Shown here one piece after another: positions 49,595-59,749 of a DNA stretch of 64,000 bases. Position 1 is the stretch's first letter. Every line of letters starts with the position of its first letter. Made by a program: the position numbers and the translations under genes. The stretch is from NCBI GenBank assembly GCA_028279305.1, contig JANQOA010000368.1:97582-161581 (forward strand), read 5' to 3'. The stretch is from Pseudomonadales bacterium (GTDB taxonomy: Bacteria; Pseudomonadota; Gammaproteobacteria; Pseudomonadales; Azotimanducaceae). The notes beneath the pieces are model-generated. The model did no database searches, was not told the origin of the DNA, and saw nothing but the letters and a program-made list of their open reading frames with translations.

Positions 49595-50800
49595 TCATCG
49601 CTCACCAAACGATTCCGCGAGCGTTTTGCGAATGGGTTTTAATAAATAATCGATCAACGTTCTTTCACCCGTCCTGATATCTACTTGTGCAGTCATGCCG
49701 GGTAGTATTTCAATCTGCCGGCCGATGGAAGTTACCGCCGGGTATACGTTGGGTGTTAAATGCACTCGATAGTAGATTTCTTCACCGTTGCGGCTGTCTT
49801 CTTTCAGCGTATCCGCGCTGACATAAGACACGGTTGCATCTACACCACCGTAAATAGTGTAGTCATACGGATCCAAGCGTATCGTGGCATTTAAACCATT
49901 GCGTATTTGTGCAATATCAGCAGGGCTCGCTTTTGCCTCAATCAATAGGGCGTCGTCTACGGGAACAATTTGCATCAGTTCCTCACCGGCACGCAAAACA
50001 CCACCAATGGTGGTCACGCGGATATTCTTGACAATGCCGGACACCTGGGCAACAAATACGCTGTCATCAAGCTGTTGTTGGCGCTGTTTGAGGATCTGAG
50101 CGTTCTGCGCAAATGCATCCTCCACCTGAGCCAGTTCCTCCCGCGCAGATTCGTAATATTCGTTGGTTAGGTTAATGATTTTCGCCCGGGCGTCGTTAAG
50201 AGCCCGCTGTGCGCGAATAACCTCGCCGCGATGCGCGTCACTGTTGTTCAACAATGCTTGCACCAGGACCAGTTCTTCTGCAGCCAACCGCTCGGCTTCC
50301 TGGAAATTTTGCAATTGATTTCGCAGGCCGTCCCGTTTTTGTCTGAACAGTGCCTTCTCAACGGTGATAAATTCCGGAAACCTGTTCAATTCAGCGGGAA
50401 ATTGAATATCCGCCGCTTCAACCACCTCAGCACGCAATCGGTACATCTTTGTCTCCAGTGCAGCTAACCGTACGGACACCTCCTGCACAGCCGCGCCAAT
50501 CCGGGTTTGCTCCAGGCGAGCCAGTTCCTGACCAGGACTAACCCGATCACCTTCGCGCACCGCCAGAGATTCGATAACACCGCCATCAACAGCCTGAATA
50601 ATCTGCACCCGAGAACTGGCAATCACCTCTCCATAAGCCCTGGAAACCTGCTCGATATTGAAGTTTGTTGCCCAGACTACAAACGCCAACAAGCCAATCG
50701 CCAGCACCACAATGACTAATGAAAAGCGGCGGTCGTAAGCAGGTGACTGGCCGTTTGACGTCAGCCCAACATCAGAGTTAAAAAAAGTATCAACCAACAT
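49595..50800 (-). CDS. HlyD/LapC-type membrane fusion protein
   Basis: A 401-residue periplasmic adaptor of a type I secretion system. One N-terminal helix (FSLVIVVLAIGLLAFVVWA, about 26-44), a lipoyl half-motif AVDGGVIESLAVREGDRVSPGQEL, long coiled coil (about 100-260), and the C-terminal RTGERTLIDYLLKPI signature of HlyD proteins. It is 28 bp after the ABC transporter gene. Confidence 0.93.
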   Translation of the reverse strand: MLVDTFFNSDVGLTSNGQSPAYDRRFSLVIVVLAIGLLAFVVWATNFNIEQVSRAYGEVIASSRVQIIQAVDGGVIESLAVREGDRVSPGQELARLEQTRIGAAVQEVSVRLAALETKMYRLRAEVVEAADIQFPAELNRFPEFITVEKALFRQKRDGLRNQLQNFQEAERLAAEELVLVQALLNNSDAHRGEVIRAQRALNDARAKIINLTNEYYESAREELAQVEDAFAQNAQILKQRQQQLDDSVFVAQVSGIVKNIRVTTIGGVLRAGEELMQIVPVDDALLIEAKASPADIAQIRNGLNATIRLDPYDYTIYGGVDATVSYVSADTLKEDSRNGEEIYYRVHLTPNVYPAVTSIGRQIEILPGMTAQVDIRTGERTLIDYLLKPIRKTLAESFGER

Positions 50801-50828
50801 AGTGCATAAGCCCGATCATTCTTTCCCG

Positions 50829-53063
50829 CTAAGTTACGGGGGGGCGATCCGCGTGCAGCTGAGCGTCTGCAACACCACGCCGGCCGTGACCCTGTTTACG
50901 AAAAATAGCTTTAGCTTGTTGCACGTCTCCGTCGAACAATACGGATCCACCATGCAATACCAACGCCCGCGTCGCGAGACTACTCAGCGCATCATCTTGA
51001 TGCGAACAAAAAACCATGGTGTGGTCAGCCGCAACCTGCTCAACTAACGTTTCTAATACGAGGGACTCGGACAAAGGGTCTAAGGAAGCCGTGGGCTCGT
51101 CTAACAGCCAGATTGTTGGTTTTGCCAGAACAAGGCGCGCCAACGCCATAAGCTGCTTTTGCCCGCCGGATAAACCTTGCCCGCCTTCACTGATTGGCAA
51201 ATCCATACCCATGGCGCCATCCCGGGCGATCCGATCTATACCCAAGGCGTTGGCCACTTCCATGACGCGCATATCATCAGCAATACCGGCGAGATCCAAA
51301 TTGGAGCGCAAAGTACCTTTAAACAAGTGTACCGATTGCGGTAGATAGCCTATTTGCAGCCCGCGCCAACGTGAATCGATTTCTTCCAAATCAATGTTGT
51401 CGAACAGTACTTGCCCTTTAGATGGCTGATATATTCCGGCAAGCACTTTTAACAGGGTTGATTTACCGGAACCTATCCGCCCTAACACAAGCACACGCTC
51501 ACCCGCCTGAAATTGAAGCTCCGGTATAGCCAGCCTCTGTACCGGAACATTCTGGTAGCTGAAGGTGACTTCCCGTAACTTGACAACGGCGGGTGTGTTT
51601 TCCGGTATCAGCGGCTGTGTCTCACCCTGTACCGACGCCGGCAATGATAGAATCTGATTTAACATTGCCAACGCCTGTTTTACATTTTGCCATTGGGCCA
51701 GATGCTGCACGGCCTGAGCAATGGGTGCTATCACCCTGCCACCGAGGATGCTGCAAGCAATTATACCGCCCATTGTCAGGTTGCCTGCATCAACTTCCAC
51801 GACACCCACCACCAGCGCACTGACAAATGCAATGGTTGACAGGCTGGCGGTAGTGACCGTCGCAAAATTGGAGATTCTTTTTGCTTTCAGGCTATAACTG
51901 GCCATTGCGTGGGTAATGTCCGACCATTCCCGGGAAAATCGCCTGGTCGATTGCGTGGAGCGAATGGTCTCCAAGCCATCCAACACGTCCACCAGCATCC
52001 CCTGGCGTTCATGACCGCGCATCACCTGCTCCCGCATGACGCGCGCCAATCTGCGTTGGGTTAACCATCCCAAGCATGCCGCTATGGGCAACAGGCCAAC
52101 GTATACCAAGGCCACGGGTCCGCCAATCAGCGCAATAAACCCGATAAACATCAGCGCAAACGGTAAATCCACCAGACTGAAAATCACTGCAGACGAGAAG
52201 AACTGGCGTAACGTGTCTAACCCGGTTACTTGCGAGGCCAGCAAACCCAGACTTGCCGGGCGCTTGTCGATACGTATGGATAAAACAAAGTCGTTTACGC
52301 GCTGGGACAAATTTCTGTCGACCACGGCCGACACACCGTCAAGGATACGCGCACGTACTGATTTGAGTATCCAGTCGAGACAGACAACTACAAACATACC
52401 AACAACCAGAGTTGTCAGTGTTGTATACGCCAAAGTTGGCACAACCCGGTCGTAAACCTGCATAGCAAACAAAGGCAACGACACCGCCAGCAGGTTAACC
52501 ACAAAAGTCGCCAGCACAACATCAAACAGCCATCTTTTGGAACGGAACAATTCCTCGAGCACCATTCTGCCCGCCGGATTCTTCCAGCCCGCCACCCTGC
52601 TTACATCAGAACCAACGGTTTGTTCGGTAACCCAGATAACCATACAGCCCGCCAAGTCAGCTTCGTCACAAATCCTCCGGGACCCGTCTTGTGCCGTGAC
52701 CTGATAGCCTTCCTTTGACCGTTCAACAAAAACCCATTGGTCCGCCAGCAATACCAACACCGGCAAATAAGTTTTCTCCAACCTCTCCCAGACTACCTGG
52801 CCTATAGAAACGCGTGACAATTCGGCTTCCTTGAGCACCATGGCAATATATTGCGCCGGCGGTAAATCAAGGAAGTGCCCGTCAACACAGGTCATCGCGT
52901 GTTGCAACTTCTGTTGGCTGAAGCCCGGCGAATCCTGCCACCCCAGACGACTTCGCAGCAACATATACAGACACTCAGCAGGCAATCCGGGCAACCCCGG
53001 CAGCACTCGCGCAGATCGACCCGTCAGGGCTGGCCTATTTTGCTTCTGCACGTTTGAGTACAC
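50829..53063 (-). CDS. Type I secretion ABC transporter (LapB/HlyB-like)
   Basis: A 744-residue exporter. An N-terminal C39-like domain lacking the protease Cys, six membrane helices (about 175-450) and an ATPase domain with Walker A GRIGSGKSTLL, signature EGGQGLSGGQKQL and Walker B TIWLLDEPTASLD. The start is placed at GTG 53063, 2 bp after the TolC stop, with AAGGA 6 bp before it; a longer ATG at 53105 would overlap TolC by 40 bp. A degenerate C39 points to export of RTX-type proteins with C-terminal signals. Confidence 0.94.
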   Translation of the reverse strand: MYSNVQKQNRPALTGRSARVLPGLPGLPAECLYMLLRSRLGWQDSPGFSQQKLQHAMTCVDGHFLDLPPAQYIAMVLKEAELSRVSIGQVVWERLEKTYLPVLVLLADQWVFVERSKEGYQVTAQDGSRRICDEADLAGCMVIWVTEQTVGSDVSRVAGWKNPAGRMVLEELFRSKRWLFDVVLATFVVNLLAVSLPLFAMQVYDRVVPTLAYTTLTTLVVGMFVVVCLDWILKSVRARILDGVSAVVDRNLSQRVNDFVLSIRIDKRPASLGLLASQVTGLDTLRQFFSSAVIFSLVDLPFALMFIGFIALIGGPVALVYVGLLPIAACLGWLTQRRLARVMREQVMRGHERQGMLVDVLDGLETIRSTQSTRRFSREWSDITHAMASYSLKAKRISNFATVTTASLSTIAFVSALVVGVVEVDAGNLTMGGIIACSILGGRVIAPIAQAVQHLAQWQNVKQALAMLNQILSLPASVQGETQPLIPENTPAVVKLREVTFSYQNVPVQRLAIPELQFQAGERVLVLGRIGSGKSTLLKVLAGIYQPSKGQVLFDNIDLEEIDSRWRGLQIGYLPQSVHLFKGTLRSNLDLAGIADDMRVMEVANALGIDRIARDGAMGMDLPISEGGQGLSGGQKQLMALARLVLAKPTIWLLDEPTASLDPLSESLVLETLVEQVAADHTMVFCSHQDDALSSLATRALVLHGGSVLFDGDVQQAKAIFRKQGHGRRGVADAQLHADRPPVT

Positions 53064-53065
53064 GT

Positions 53066-54361
53066 CTATCCTTTTTGAGCCGGGTACGGCATAAGCAGCC
53101 CGCACAGGGCCGCCAATTGAATGGCATTACTTCTCACCTCGTGTTCAGCTTCCAACACTGATTCTCTTTGCTGCTGGACCTCGCGCTGAATGTTCAACAG
53201 ATCCAGCCATGACCGCCGCCCGGCCTGGTATTGGCGCTGAGTTGATGCAGCGGTTTCCTGTAGTGCACGCACAACCTGACGATAGTTTTCTGCCAAAGCG
53301 GTTTGAAGATGCCATTCAGCCAGAAGTCGGTCCACCTTGCGTAAGAGTTCTTCTCTGCTATAAGCAACGTCAAATTCCGCGGCACGCATATGTTCACGAA
53401 ATCCTTTGACGCGTTGTCTACCCACCCAACCTAAACCTTCAACTGAACTCTCAAACACCAAACCCAGCCGGGTCTGATCAATATTGACTAAACTGTCGTC
53501 TAACAGCTCCTGCTCAAAACGGATCGATATTGTCGGTAACAACGCTTTTTTGTTGGCAGCGTATTCCGCTTTAGCCAGATCCAGCTGGCCGTTCTTGTAC
53601 CGCACTTCAGCCGCATGACGAAGCGCCAAACTTCGAACCGCTGCATCGTCTGAGGGTAGATTCAATTGCTCAACAACCAGTTCAGCGAGCGGGTTCACCT
53701 CCTCACCAACAACTGAACTGAGCTCTGACTCGCTTGATAACAGCTGCACCCGGGCATGCTCTCTACCCGCGACCGCTTGCAGAAGCCTCGAACGGGCAAC
53801 CACCACATCCGCCTGTGAAGACAACTGACCCTGCTGGCGCCGCTCAATCAGCGCATGCAGTTCCTGATGCGCATTAACATTTAATTGCGCGGCATCTTCC
53901 CTGTTACGGGCATGTTGCACGTTGATATATGCTGCAGCCACATCCCGCAGCAAATTCTGCCTGATTCTCAGCAGGTCCAATTGTTCAGTGGCAAGCCGCT
54001 GCTCCTCGCGGCGGATGTTCGCTTTGATACGACCAAACGTGTAGACGGGTTGGCTGAGCGCAATACTGCCCTGATCCCGGGAATCATTCAGGTTGTTGGC
54101 ATGGGTTGACAGCGTTGGCAATCGTGACAATCGGCTCCCCTGTGCGGCATGGCGCTGCGCCTGTACCTCCGCGCGTTTGCCGCGAATAGCAGGGCTGTTC
54201 TTCAACGCCAGCTGTAGTACGGTCGTTAGATCATCAGGCTTTCCCAGGCTGCGGGCTCCTGGCGTGGCACTATCTCGCGCAAAAACCGGGGTAACCAGCA
54301 GGAAAAACAAAAGTATTGCGACTGTCGCGCGGACTGCAAAATGCAAGGGTGTATTGTTCAT
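53066..54361 (-). CDS. TolC-family outer-membrane channel protein
   Basis: A 431-residue protein with a signal peptide (FAVRATVAILLFFLLVTPVFA) and the repeated helical-bundle pattern of TolC: LTTVLQLALKNSPAIRGKRAEVQAQ, SRLPTLSTHANN and ALQETAASTQRQYQAGRRSWLDLLNIQREV. The ATG at 54361 begins the signal. It completes the three-part exporter with the ABC and HlyD genes downstream. Confidence 0.93.
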   Translation of the reverse strand: MNNTPLHFAVRATVAILLFFLLVTPVFARDSATPGARSLGKPDDLTTVLQLALKNSPAIRGKRAEVQAQRHAAQGSRLSRLPTLSTHANNLNDSRDQGSIALSQPVYTFGRIKANIRREEQRLATEQLDLLRIRQNLLRDVAAAYINVQHARNREDAAQLNVNAHQELHALIERRQQGQLSSQADVVVARSRLLQAVAGREHARVQLLSSESELSSVVGEEVNPLAELVVEQLNLPSDDAAVRSLALRHAAEVRYKNGQLDLAKAEYAANKKALLPTISIRFEQELLDDSLVNIDQTRLGLVFESSVEGLGWVGRQRVKGFREHMRAAEFDVAYSREELLRKVDRLLAEWHLQTALAENYRQVVRALQETAASTQRQYQAGRRSWLDLLNIQREVQQQRESVLEAEHEVRSNAIQLAALCGLLMPYPAQKG

Positions 54362-54417
54362 GCAAACGTACTTCAGCTTGGGTATAGCCTGACCCGAGGC
54401 TGTTGTTACCAACCAGA

Positions 54418-57306
54418 TTATGTGGCGAATGGATTCGTTTGCGACGTAGCCCTGTTTGTCGGATACGCAAAATTGTGATCATCTAATGCCGCAACCTGAT
54501 GACCAGCATTTTCGGCACTAACGACCGATGACCGACTGGCAGCTTCCTGCTGCAGTTTGCTCTGTAATTCATCGGCTTCTTTGTCGCGTCCCGCCAGTTT
54601 ATAAGCACGCAAAAGGTCTTCACGCCAGGGACGTTGCCAGGGAGCCCTGTCCACAGCCTGCTCAATTTCCTCAATACCTTCCGGGATATGATTCTTACGC
54701 AGGTAGATTAAACCAACCATGTAGTGGCACGCGGCGTGTTGTGGATTGTGGTGCAGCATCTTCTTAAAGCTCATTTCAGCGGAGTCCAGGTCTTCCGCTT
54801 TGTAATACTCCACACCCTCAGCCAGGAAACCAGGCTGCGGCAGTGTCAAAATCTCAAACGGGTCCGTTTGAATAGGCGCATTGGTCCCTTTGTACAAATC
54901 AGCCAAGAGAGATTTGTAATGTTGCCAGCGTGCTAAAGATGATTTGTACAGGGGCTGCCGAACCTGCCAGGCACTTGCGGTTTTCACTGCCCGCTGCACC
55001 TCGTCAAATGACAGTACCTGTGGCTCCCAGGCCAGCCCGAGATAAGCCAACATCTGGCGGGCGCCTTGCTCAGGATTTTCCACCAGGTCTTCATAACGCA
55101 CTTCCAGAATCTCGCCGGGAAACACCTGGTTCCAGTGGTGCATCATCAGATTGTGATCAGCGAGTTGCTGACCAATCTCCTCCAAGTCATAAGCGAACCC
55201 CATACCGCCAAATTTCGCCTGATAATCAGTGAAGTAGTTGGAGATAGCGATATCACGAGGTTCGCGCCGTACTGATATGATTTTTGCGTTCGGAAACAGA
55301 AATTTGATCAGGCCAATGTTCTCAAAATTGTGCGGCAGCTTGTCAACCACATGCTTTGCTTCGGGTGCGTACGCCTGCAGTTCCCGCAACACTTTCTCCG
55401 CAACCCCCTGAACTACCGCAGCATTCAGGTCGTCTACACATTCCGGATAACTTCGCCCTGAACCCACGTGCCGTTCCCATCGATTAATGCCCTGAATGAT
55501 CTGCGGAATGACACCCAATTCACCGGCACCAAATATCTGGGAATGACCAGAGAGAAACTGCTCTACCAGGGTGGTTCCTGAACGCGGCATGCCCACAAGA
55601 TATACCGGCAGCGTTGACGCTACACCACAGCGGCGACGATGCTCATACAAAGATCTGCAGAAACTCGCCCGAATATGCGCGCAACGGTTGCGGTGCGCTT
55701 GTGCGTCGTAACCAAGAAGTTGGCGGGATTGTCTGTTAGCAATAGACAACAGATCAAACGCCCGCGTGTATTCTTTGCGCCGCTCCCACGCAGCTGCCAG
55801 TTGAAACAGCAGACCCCCGCCTCCACGTTTTCCAGCATCTGACGCCAGCGCGGCCCGCTCCAACTTCTCCAATGTCGCCTCGTCCTCCGGAAACTGCCGG
55901 GCACTGATGAGTGCCGCTTCACCTTGGTGGGGCGCTAATTCTTTGACTCGTTCGAACAGGGAGACCGCTTCGTCGATGTCTCCCTGCACCACTTTCAGAT
56001 GTCCCAAACCGAGCAGTCCGGGCACAAATTGAGGGTATTCCGTAAGCACTTCATCAAACAAGCGAGCGGCTACCTCAAGATTGTTATCGTCAAGCTCAAC
56101 CCGGGCCATTGCACATTTTGCCGCTGCCAGGGGACTCGCCTGGTTGCTGTTTCGCGGTGGTCCTGGTTCACTTAGCGATAGACTCTGCGAATGCGCGTCA
56201 GTCAATTTGTTGTCATTAAGCTTGCGCGCCAGCGCCAACGCCTGCTCCGCCGCCTGGCGCGCTTGTTGGGGAAAATGTGTTTGGCACGCATTGCACAAAC
56301 GCAGCCATAAACCCACATTCTGTTCGTCTTGTTGAATGGCCTGACGTATAAACCGCACCGCTGACAAATGATGACCCTGCTGTAGTGAGAGGTCTGCCAG
56401 CGCTAAGCACAGGGCTTTGTTTTCCTGGTAATCGGCGCCAAAACTGCGCAACACCTCCATGGCATGCTGGTGCCGGTTCTTTGCGGCAAGTAAATCCGCA
56501 TAGAACAGCAACCAGTTGATGACGTTGTCACTTATCGACTTGTCATTGGTTTCGTCAGCAGCCGAACCAGCAACAGGTGTTTGCTGTTCCTGTAACCATT
56601 GTTCAGCTTCGGCAAAACGTTCATCCGCCACCCAGATACGCATCCGGTTAGCACACGCATCGCGCCAAGCGCTATGGCGGTCATGATCGGTGTTGCCGGA
56701 CGCCGCTTGATCCTGACAACGCGTCAACACATCATTAACCAGCCGCCAGGCTGCTTCGAGTCGATGTTGTTTAATCAGGGCGTACGCCAGTTGGTTAACA
56801 GCAGGCAGATGATCCGGAGCAATCTGCACGGCGCGCCGCAAAACAGCTACAGCGGCATCAAAATCACCCCGCAGACAATGACATACACCTGAACGGGTTA
56901 GTATCGAGTACTGATCCGGTTGTTCAGCCAGCGCTTTGTCCAGCAGCCGTAGCGATACGTTCAGATCCCCCACATGCATCAGGCCCGCGGCCAGATCTGC
57001 TAACGCAGCCGCGTTGTAGTTGCTCTCATGCGCAAGCGCGATATCCATAAATGAACGAGCAGCCTGCTGATCCCCTGTTCGCGCGCAAGACAGGATATAT
57101 AGGGGCAGCACCTGAACATCCTGATGTTTTTGCCAGCGCGACAGAGCAACAGACTGCAACATGGCGTAGTTACCATGCTTATAGAGGTTCTGCAGAACTG
57201 CTTGAGTTGCACTATGCTCATCCAACTGCGGCGGCATTGGGTTAGCTGCGGCCGCTTCCGTTGATGCCGTTTTCACTTCCTGTCCAACAAGTTCCCCCAG
57301 CGCCAT
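54418..57306 (-). CDS. TPR-repeat sulfotransferase
   Basis: A 962-residue protein. The first 480 or so residues are tetratricopeptide-like repeats (for example ILTRSGVCHCLRGDFDAAVAVLRRA and GLLGLGHLKVVQGDIDEAVSLF). A sulfotransferase domain follows with the PAPS loop LVGMPRSGTTLVEQF (about 570) and the 3'-phosphate site SVRREPRDIAISNYF, then more TPR at the C-terminus. Such genes often accompany type I secretion sets, possibly sulfating an exported protein or glycan; that link is inference. It precedes tolC by 56 bp. Confidence 0.9.
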   Translation of the reverse strand: MALGELVGQEVKTASTEAAAANPMPPQLDEHSATQAVLQNLYKHGNYAMLQSVALSRWQKHQDVQVLPLYILSCARTGDQQAARSFMDIALAHESNYNAAALADLAAGLMHVGDLNVSLRLLDKALAEQPDQYSILTRSGVCHCLRGDFDAAVAVLRRAVQIAPDHLPAVNQLAYALIKQHRLEAAWRLVNDVLTRCQDQAASGNTDHDRHSAWRDACANRMRIWVADERFAEAEQWLQEQQTPVAGSAADETNDKSISDNVINWLLFYADLLAAKNRHQHAMEVLRSFGADYQENKALCLALADLSLQQGHHLSAVRFIRQAIQQDEQNVGLWLRLCNACQTHFPQQARQAAEQALALARKLNDNKLTDAHSQSLSLSEPGPPRNSNQASPLAAAKCAMARVELDDNNLEVAARLFDEVLTEYPQFVPGLLGLGHLKVVQGDIDEAVSLFERVKELAPHQGEAALISARQFPEDEATLEKLERAALASDAGKRGGGGLLFQLAAAWERRKEYTRAFDLLSIANRQSRQLLGYDAQAHRNRCAHIRASFCRSLYEHRRRCGVASTLPVYLVGMPRSGTTLVEQFLSGHSQIFGAGELGVIPQIIQGINRWERHVGSGRSYPECVDDLNAAVVQGVAEKVLRELQAYAPEAKHVVDKLPHNFENIGLIKFLFPNAKIISVRREPRDIAISNYFTDYQAKFGGMGFAYDLEEIGQQLADHNLMMHHWNQVFPGEILEVRYEDLVENPEQGARQMLAYLGLAWEPQVLSFDEVQRAVKTASAWQVRQPLYKSSLARWQHYKSLLADLYKGTNAPIQTDPFEILTLPQPGFLAEGVEYYKAEDLDSAEMSFKKMLHHNPQHAACHYMVGLIYLRKNHIPEGIEEIEQAVDRAPWQRPWREDLLRAYKLAGRDKEADELQSKLQQEAASRSSVVSAENAGHQVAALDDHNFAYPTNRATSQTNPFAT

Positions 57307-57451
57307 ACCCTGATTGCTCCAATGCAGTGAATCAATGCCGGCAACTATGGGCCTGGTGGACCCCGTTGTCTCAACGATTTGTCAACGATCGGCTATCGGC
57401 CCTATTTTTGCTATGTGTAGATGTACTCAAGTGGTGATTGACCTCGCGTTT

Positions 57452-57664
57452 ATGGCAGGCAGTTGGGAAGAAGGGGCGCTGATACGAGGATTGGAGCTTG
57501 CTGTAACTGCCTATGGAGAAAGCGTAATCAACCTTCTCAACTTAGTGCTGGACCAGTTTGACAATCCCACCTACCGTAAGCTGTGCATCAACGAACTTGG
57601 GATTAAAAAGACCAAACTGCTGAACACGGGGTTGCGAAGATTGGCCGGGTTAACGTCGAGCTAG
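57452..57664 (+). CDS. Possible 70-residue hypothetical protein
   Basis: Reads MAGSWEEGALIRGLELAV, then helical sequence ending LNTGLRRLAGLTSS with normal amino-acid balance. No ribosome site is seen, and the frame continues upstream to 57314. Its stop overlaps that of the converging gene (CTAG). It fills the only gap of over 300 bp in this part. Unrecognised and uncertain. Confidence 0.3.
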   Translation: MAGSWEEGALIRGLELAVTAYGESVINLLNLVLDQFDNPTYRKLCINELGIKKTKLLNTGLRRLAGLTSS

Positions 57665-58125
57665 GTTTTGCGGTAAAACGGCTGCCGCTGTCTAACCTCA
57701 TCCAACAGCGACCAGTCTCCTTCTTCCAGTTCATGACCTTTCGGAAATGGCGGTCTTGGTTCAAACCCAAGGGCTTCTAACACTGCCGAATTCTGATAAT
57801 ACGCCTGCGCAACCACTTGCATCATGGCACGCAGCATCGATCGCATCTGACTCGTCTCCATCAGATTTTGTAAAGCCTGCGAAGGAATATCCGCAATGGA
57901 TCCCAACCCCTCATTGTCCGCGTGTGACCGCAGGCTTTGTAAACCTTTTCGGATCGGACGCTCAAAACCAGCGGCAATCTGCAGAATCTCACCCATGATT
58001 TGCTCACCCGTTACCGGAGGCATCTTGTCTGCCGGATCCTGGCCGATGATCAACTCAGCAACCCGCGCCAACAACTGTCGATCCAGGTCATTGAACGGTT
58101 GATCGCTTGTTATCAGATCAGCCAC
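57661..58125 (-). CDS. Gluconate 2-dehydrogenase subunit 3-like protein
   Basis: A 154-residue helical protein with a GTG start. The segment DRQLLARVAELIIGQDPADKMPP matches the small subunit of GMC-type dehydrogenase complexes. No Tat or Sec signal is present, unlike periplasmic gluconate dehydrogenases. It lies 8 bp after the GMC gene and is the likely partner or chaperone of that enzyme. Confidence 0.75.
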   Translation of the reverse strand: MADLITSDQPFNDLDRQLLARVAELIIGQDPADKMPPVTGEQIMGEILQIAAGFERPIRKGLQSLRSHADNEGLGSIADIPSQALQNLMETSQMRSMLRAMMQVVAQAYYQNSAVLEALGFEPRPPFPKGHELEEGDWSLLDEVRQRQPFYRKT

Positions 58126-58133
58126 GGTGAAGC

Positions 58134-59741
58134 TCAGTCGAACAAGGTCGCATCACTAAGTTTCCGTTTAATCATGTCCGCCACATAGAGCGCGATGGCC
58201 TGGATCGTTCGCGTGGGGTTAACCGCCGCACTGGTGACAAACACGCTGCCGTCTATGACAAACAGGTTCTTCACATCGTGGGTTCGCCCCCAGTCGTTTA
58301 CCACTGATGCCTGAGGGTCAGTTCCCATGCGTGCCGTGCCCATGTTATGCCAGCCCGCGTTCGGTACCAGCTCGGAACGAATAATGTCGACAGCACCGGC
58401 CGCCTGCAATGCTTCTTCTCCTCGCTCCACGGCAAACCTGAGCATCTTGCGGCTGTTGCCGCTTAATGTGTATTCAATCTTTGCAGCAGGTATACCATGT
58501 GCATCGGTCAGGGTTGGGTCGAGTGTGACGCGATTGTGCAGTTCCGGCAGGTCCTCACAAACAGCCACCAGGCCCACAATTCGCTCACTCAACTTCGCGT
58601 AGGCGGCGTGATGCCCAGCACCCCTCGGCACCCTTCCCGAGAACATGCCACGCATTGCCGTGCCCACCGGTCCGTAACCTCGCTGCATCTCGAATGAAAA
58701 CCCACGCACGAAACCACGGCTGCTATCAGTCTCATAGAATTCCTGACTGATCAGGTTCTTGTGTGGACCACGCGCGCCATCGAGGGCTTCATCAAATACA
58801 CCTTCTATCGAGGCGTAGGGATGAAACATCAGATTCCTGCCGACCAGGCCGCTGGAATTTGCCAAACCGTCCGGATGCTGTCTGGATGCTGAGTTCAACA
58901 GAATCCTCGGCGTGCCGATGCCATTACAGGCAAGCACAACCATCTCCGCTTCCTGATGGTGTTCGTTCCCTTCACGATCAAAGTAAGTCACACCCGTTGC
59001 TGATCCATCAACGCCGGTTGTAATCTCCTTGACCCGGCACCAGGTTTTAAGTCTCACCCCGTTGCGGATCGCGTGCGGCCAATACGTCACATCCGTACTT
59101 GCCTTTGCCCCCTGCGCACAACCGCTGCCGCACGCACCCAGATTGATACATCGGTCACGACCGTCATAGGTTTGCGTTGCGATCGCAATATCTGAAGGCC
59201 ACCAGTGCCAACCCAGTTTGTTATAACCCCTGGCAACCACTTCACCGGATCGGCCCATGGGGACCGGCGGCATGGTGGGTTCTTTCGGCGGGTAGGCAGG
59301 ATCCCCGGCGAGACCGGCAACCCCCATCATTTCATCGTTGGTCCTGTAGTAAGGATCAAGCAGGTCGTAGTCGATGGGCCAATCTTCCGCGACGTCATCC
59401 AATGACCTTACTTTGAAGTCCGACGGGTGAAATCTCGGAAAATGTCCGGCAAAGAGAATAGTGCCGCCGCCCACGCCATTGTAGTTAGCGATCGAAATGG
59501 GCGAATCGTCGCAGTTGATTGGATAGTCAGCCTCATTACGGCGATAGTTGGGATTGGCATTCGCAGCGTTATCCGACTCCCAGTTCATTCGGGTGCTCGG
59601 ATAGTCGGAGGGCTTGGTCCAATCACCCTGTTCCAGACACAATATATTCATCTTGGTGTCAGCAATGCTCCAGGCGAACGCCGCAGCCGAGGCGCCAGCG
59701 CCGACAATCAACACATCAACCTTTGATTCGGGATGGGTCAC
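58134..59741 (-). CDS. GMC-family FAD oxidoreductase
   Basis: A 535-residue flavoprotein alcohol dehydrogenase. FAD site VLIVGAGASAAAFAW (10-24), YNGVGGGTILFAGHFPRF, a Cys-rich segment INLGACGSGCAQGAK, and the catalytic His-Asn region GWHNMGTARMG before VIDGSVFVTSAAVNPTRTIQA. It is cytoplasmic by lack of signal. It lies between the enolase-family and subunit-3-like genes with 8-bp gaps, so the three form an operon for sugar acid or polyol oxidation, or another hydroxy acid. Confidence 0.92.
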   Translation of the reverse strand: MTHPESKVDVLIVGAGASAAAFAWSIADTKMNILCLEQGDWTKPSDYPSTRMNWESDNAANANPNYRRNEADYPINCDDSPISIANYNGVGGGTILFAGHFPRFHPSDFKVRSLDDVAEDWPIDYDLLDPYYRTNDEMMGVAGLAGDPAYPPKEPTMPPVPMGRSGEVVARGYNKLGWHWWPSDIAIATQTYDGRDRCINLGACGSGCAQGAKASTDVTYWPHAIRNGVRLKTWCRVKEITTGVDGSATGVTYFDREGNEHHQEAEMVVLACNGIGTPRILLNSASRQHPDGLANSSGLVGRNLMFHPYASIEGVFDEALDGARGPHKNLISQEFYETDSSRGFVRGFSFEMQRGYGPVGTAMRGMFSGRVPRGAGHHAAYAKLSERIVGLVAVCEDLPELHNRVTLDPTLTDAHGIPAAKIEYTLSGNSRKMLRFAVERGEEALQAAGAVDIIRSELVPNAGWHNMGTARMGTDPQASVVNDWGRTHDVKNLFVIDGSVFVTSAAVNPTRTIQAIALYVADMIKRKLSDATLFD

Positions 59742-59749
59742 GTGCGTCT

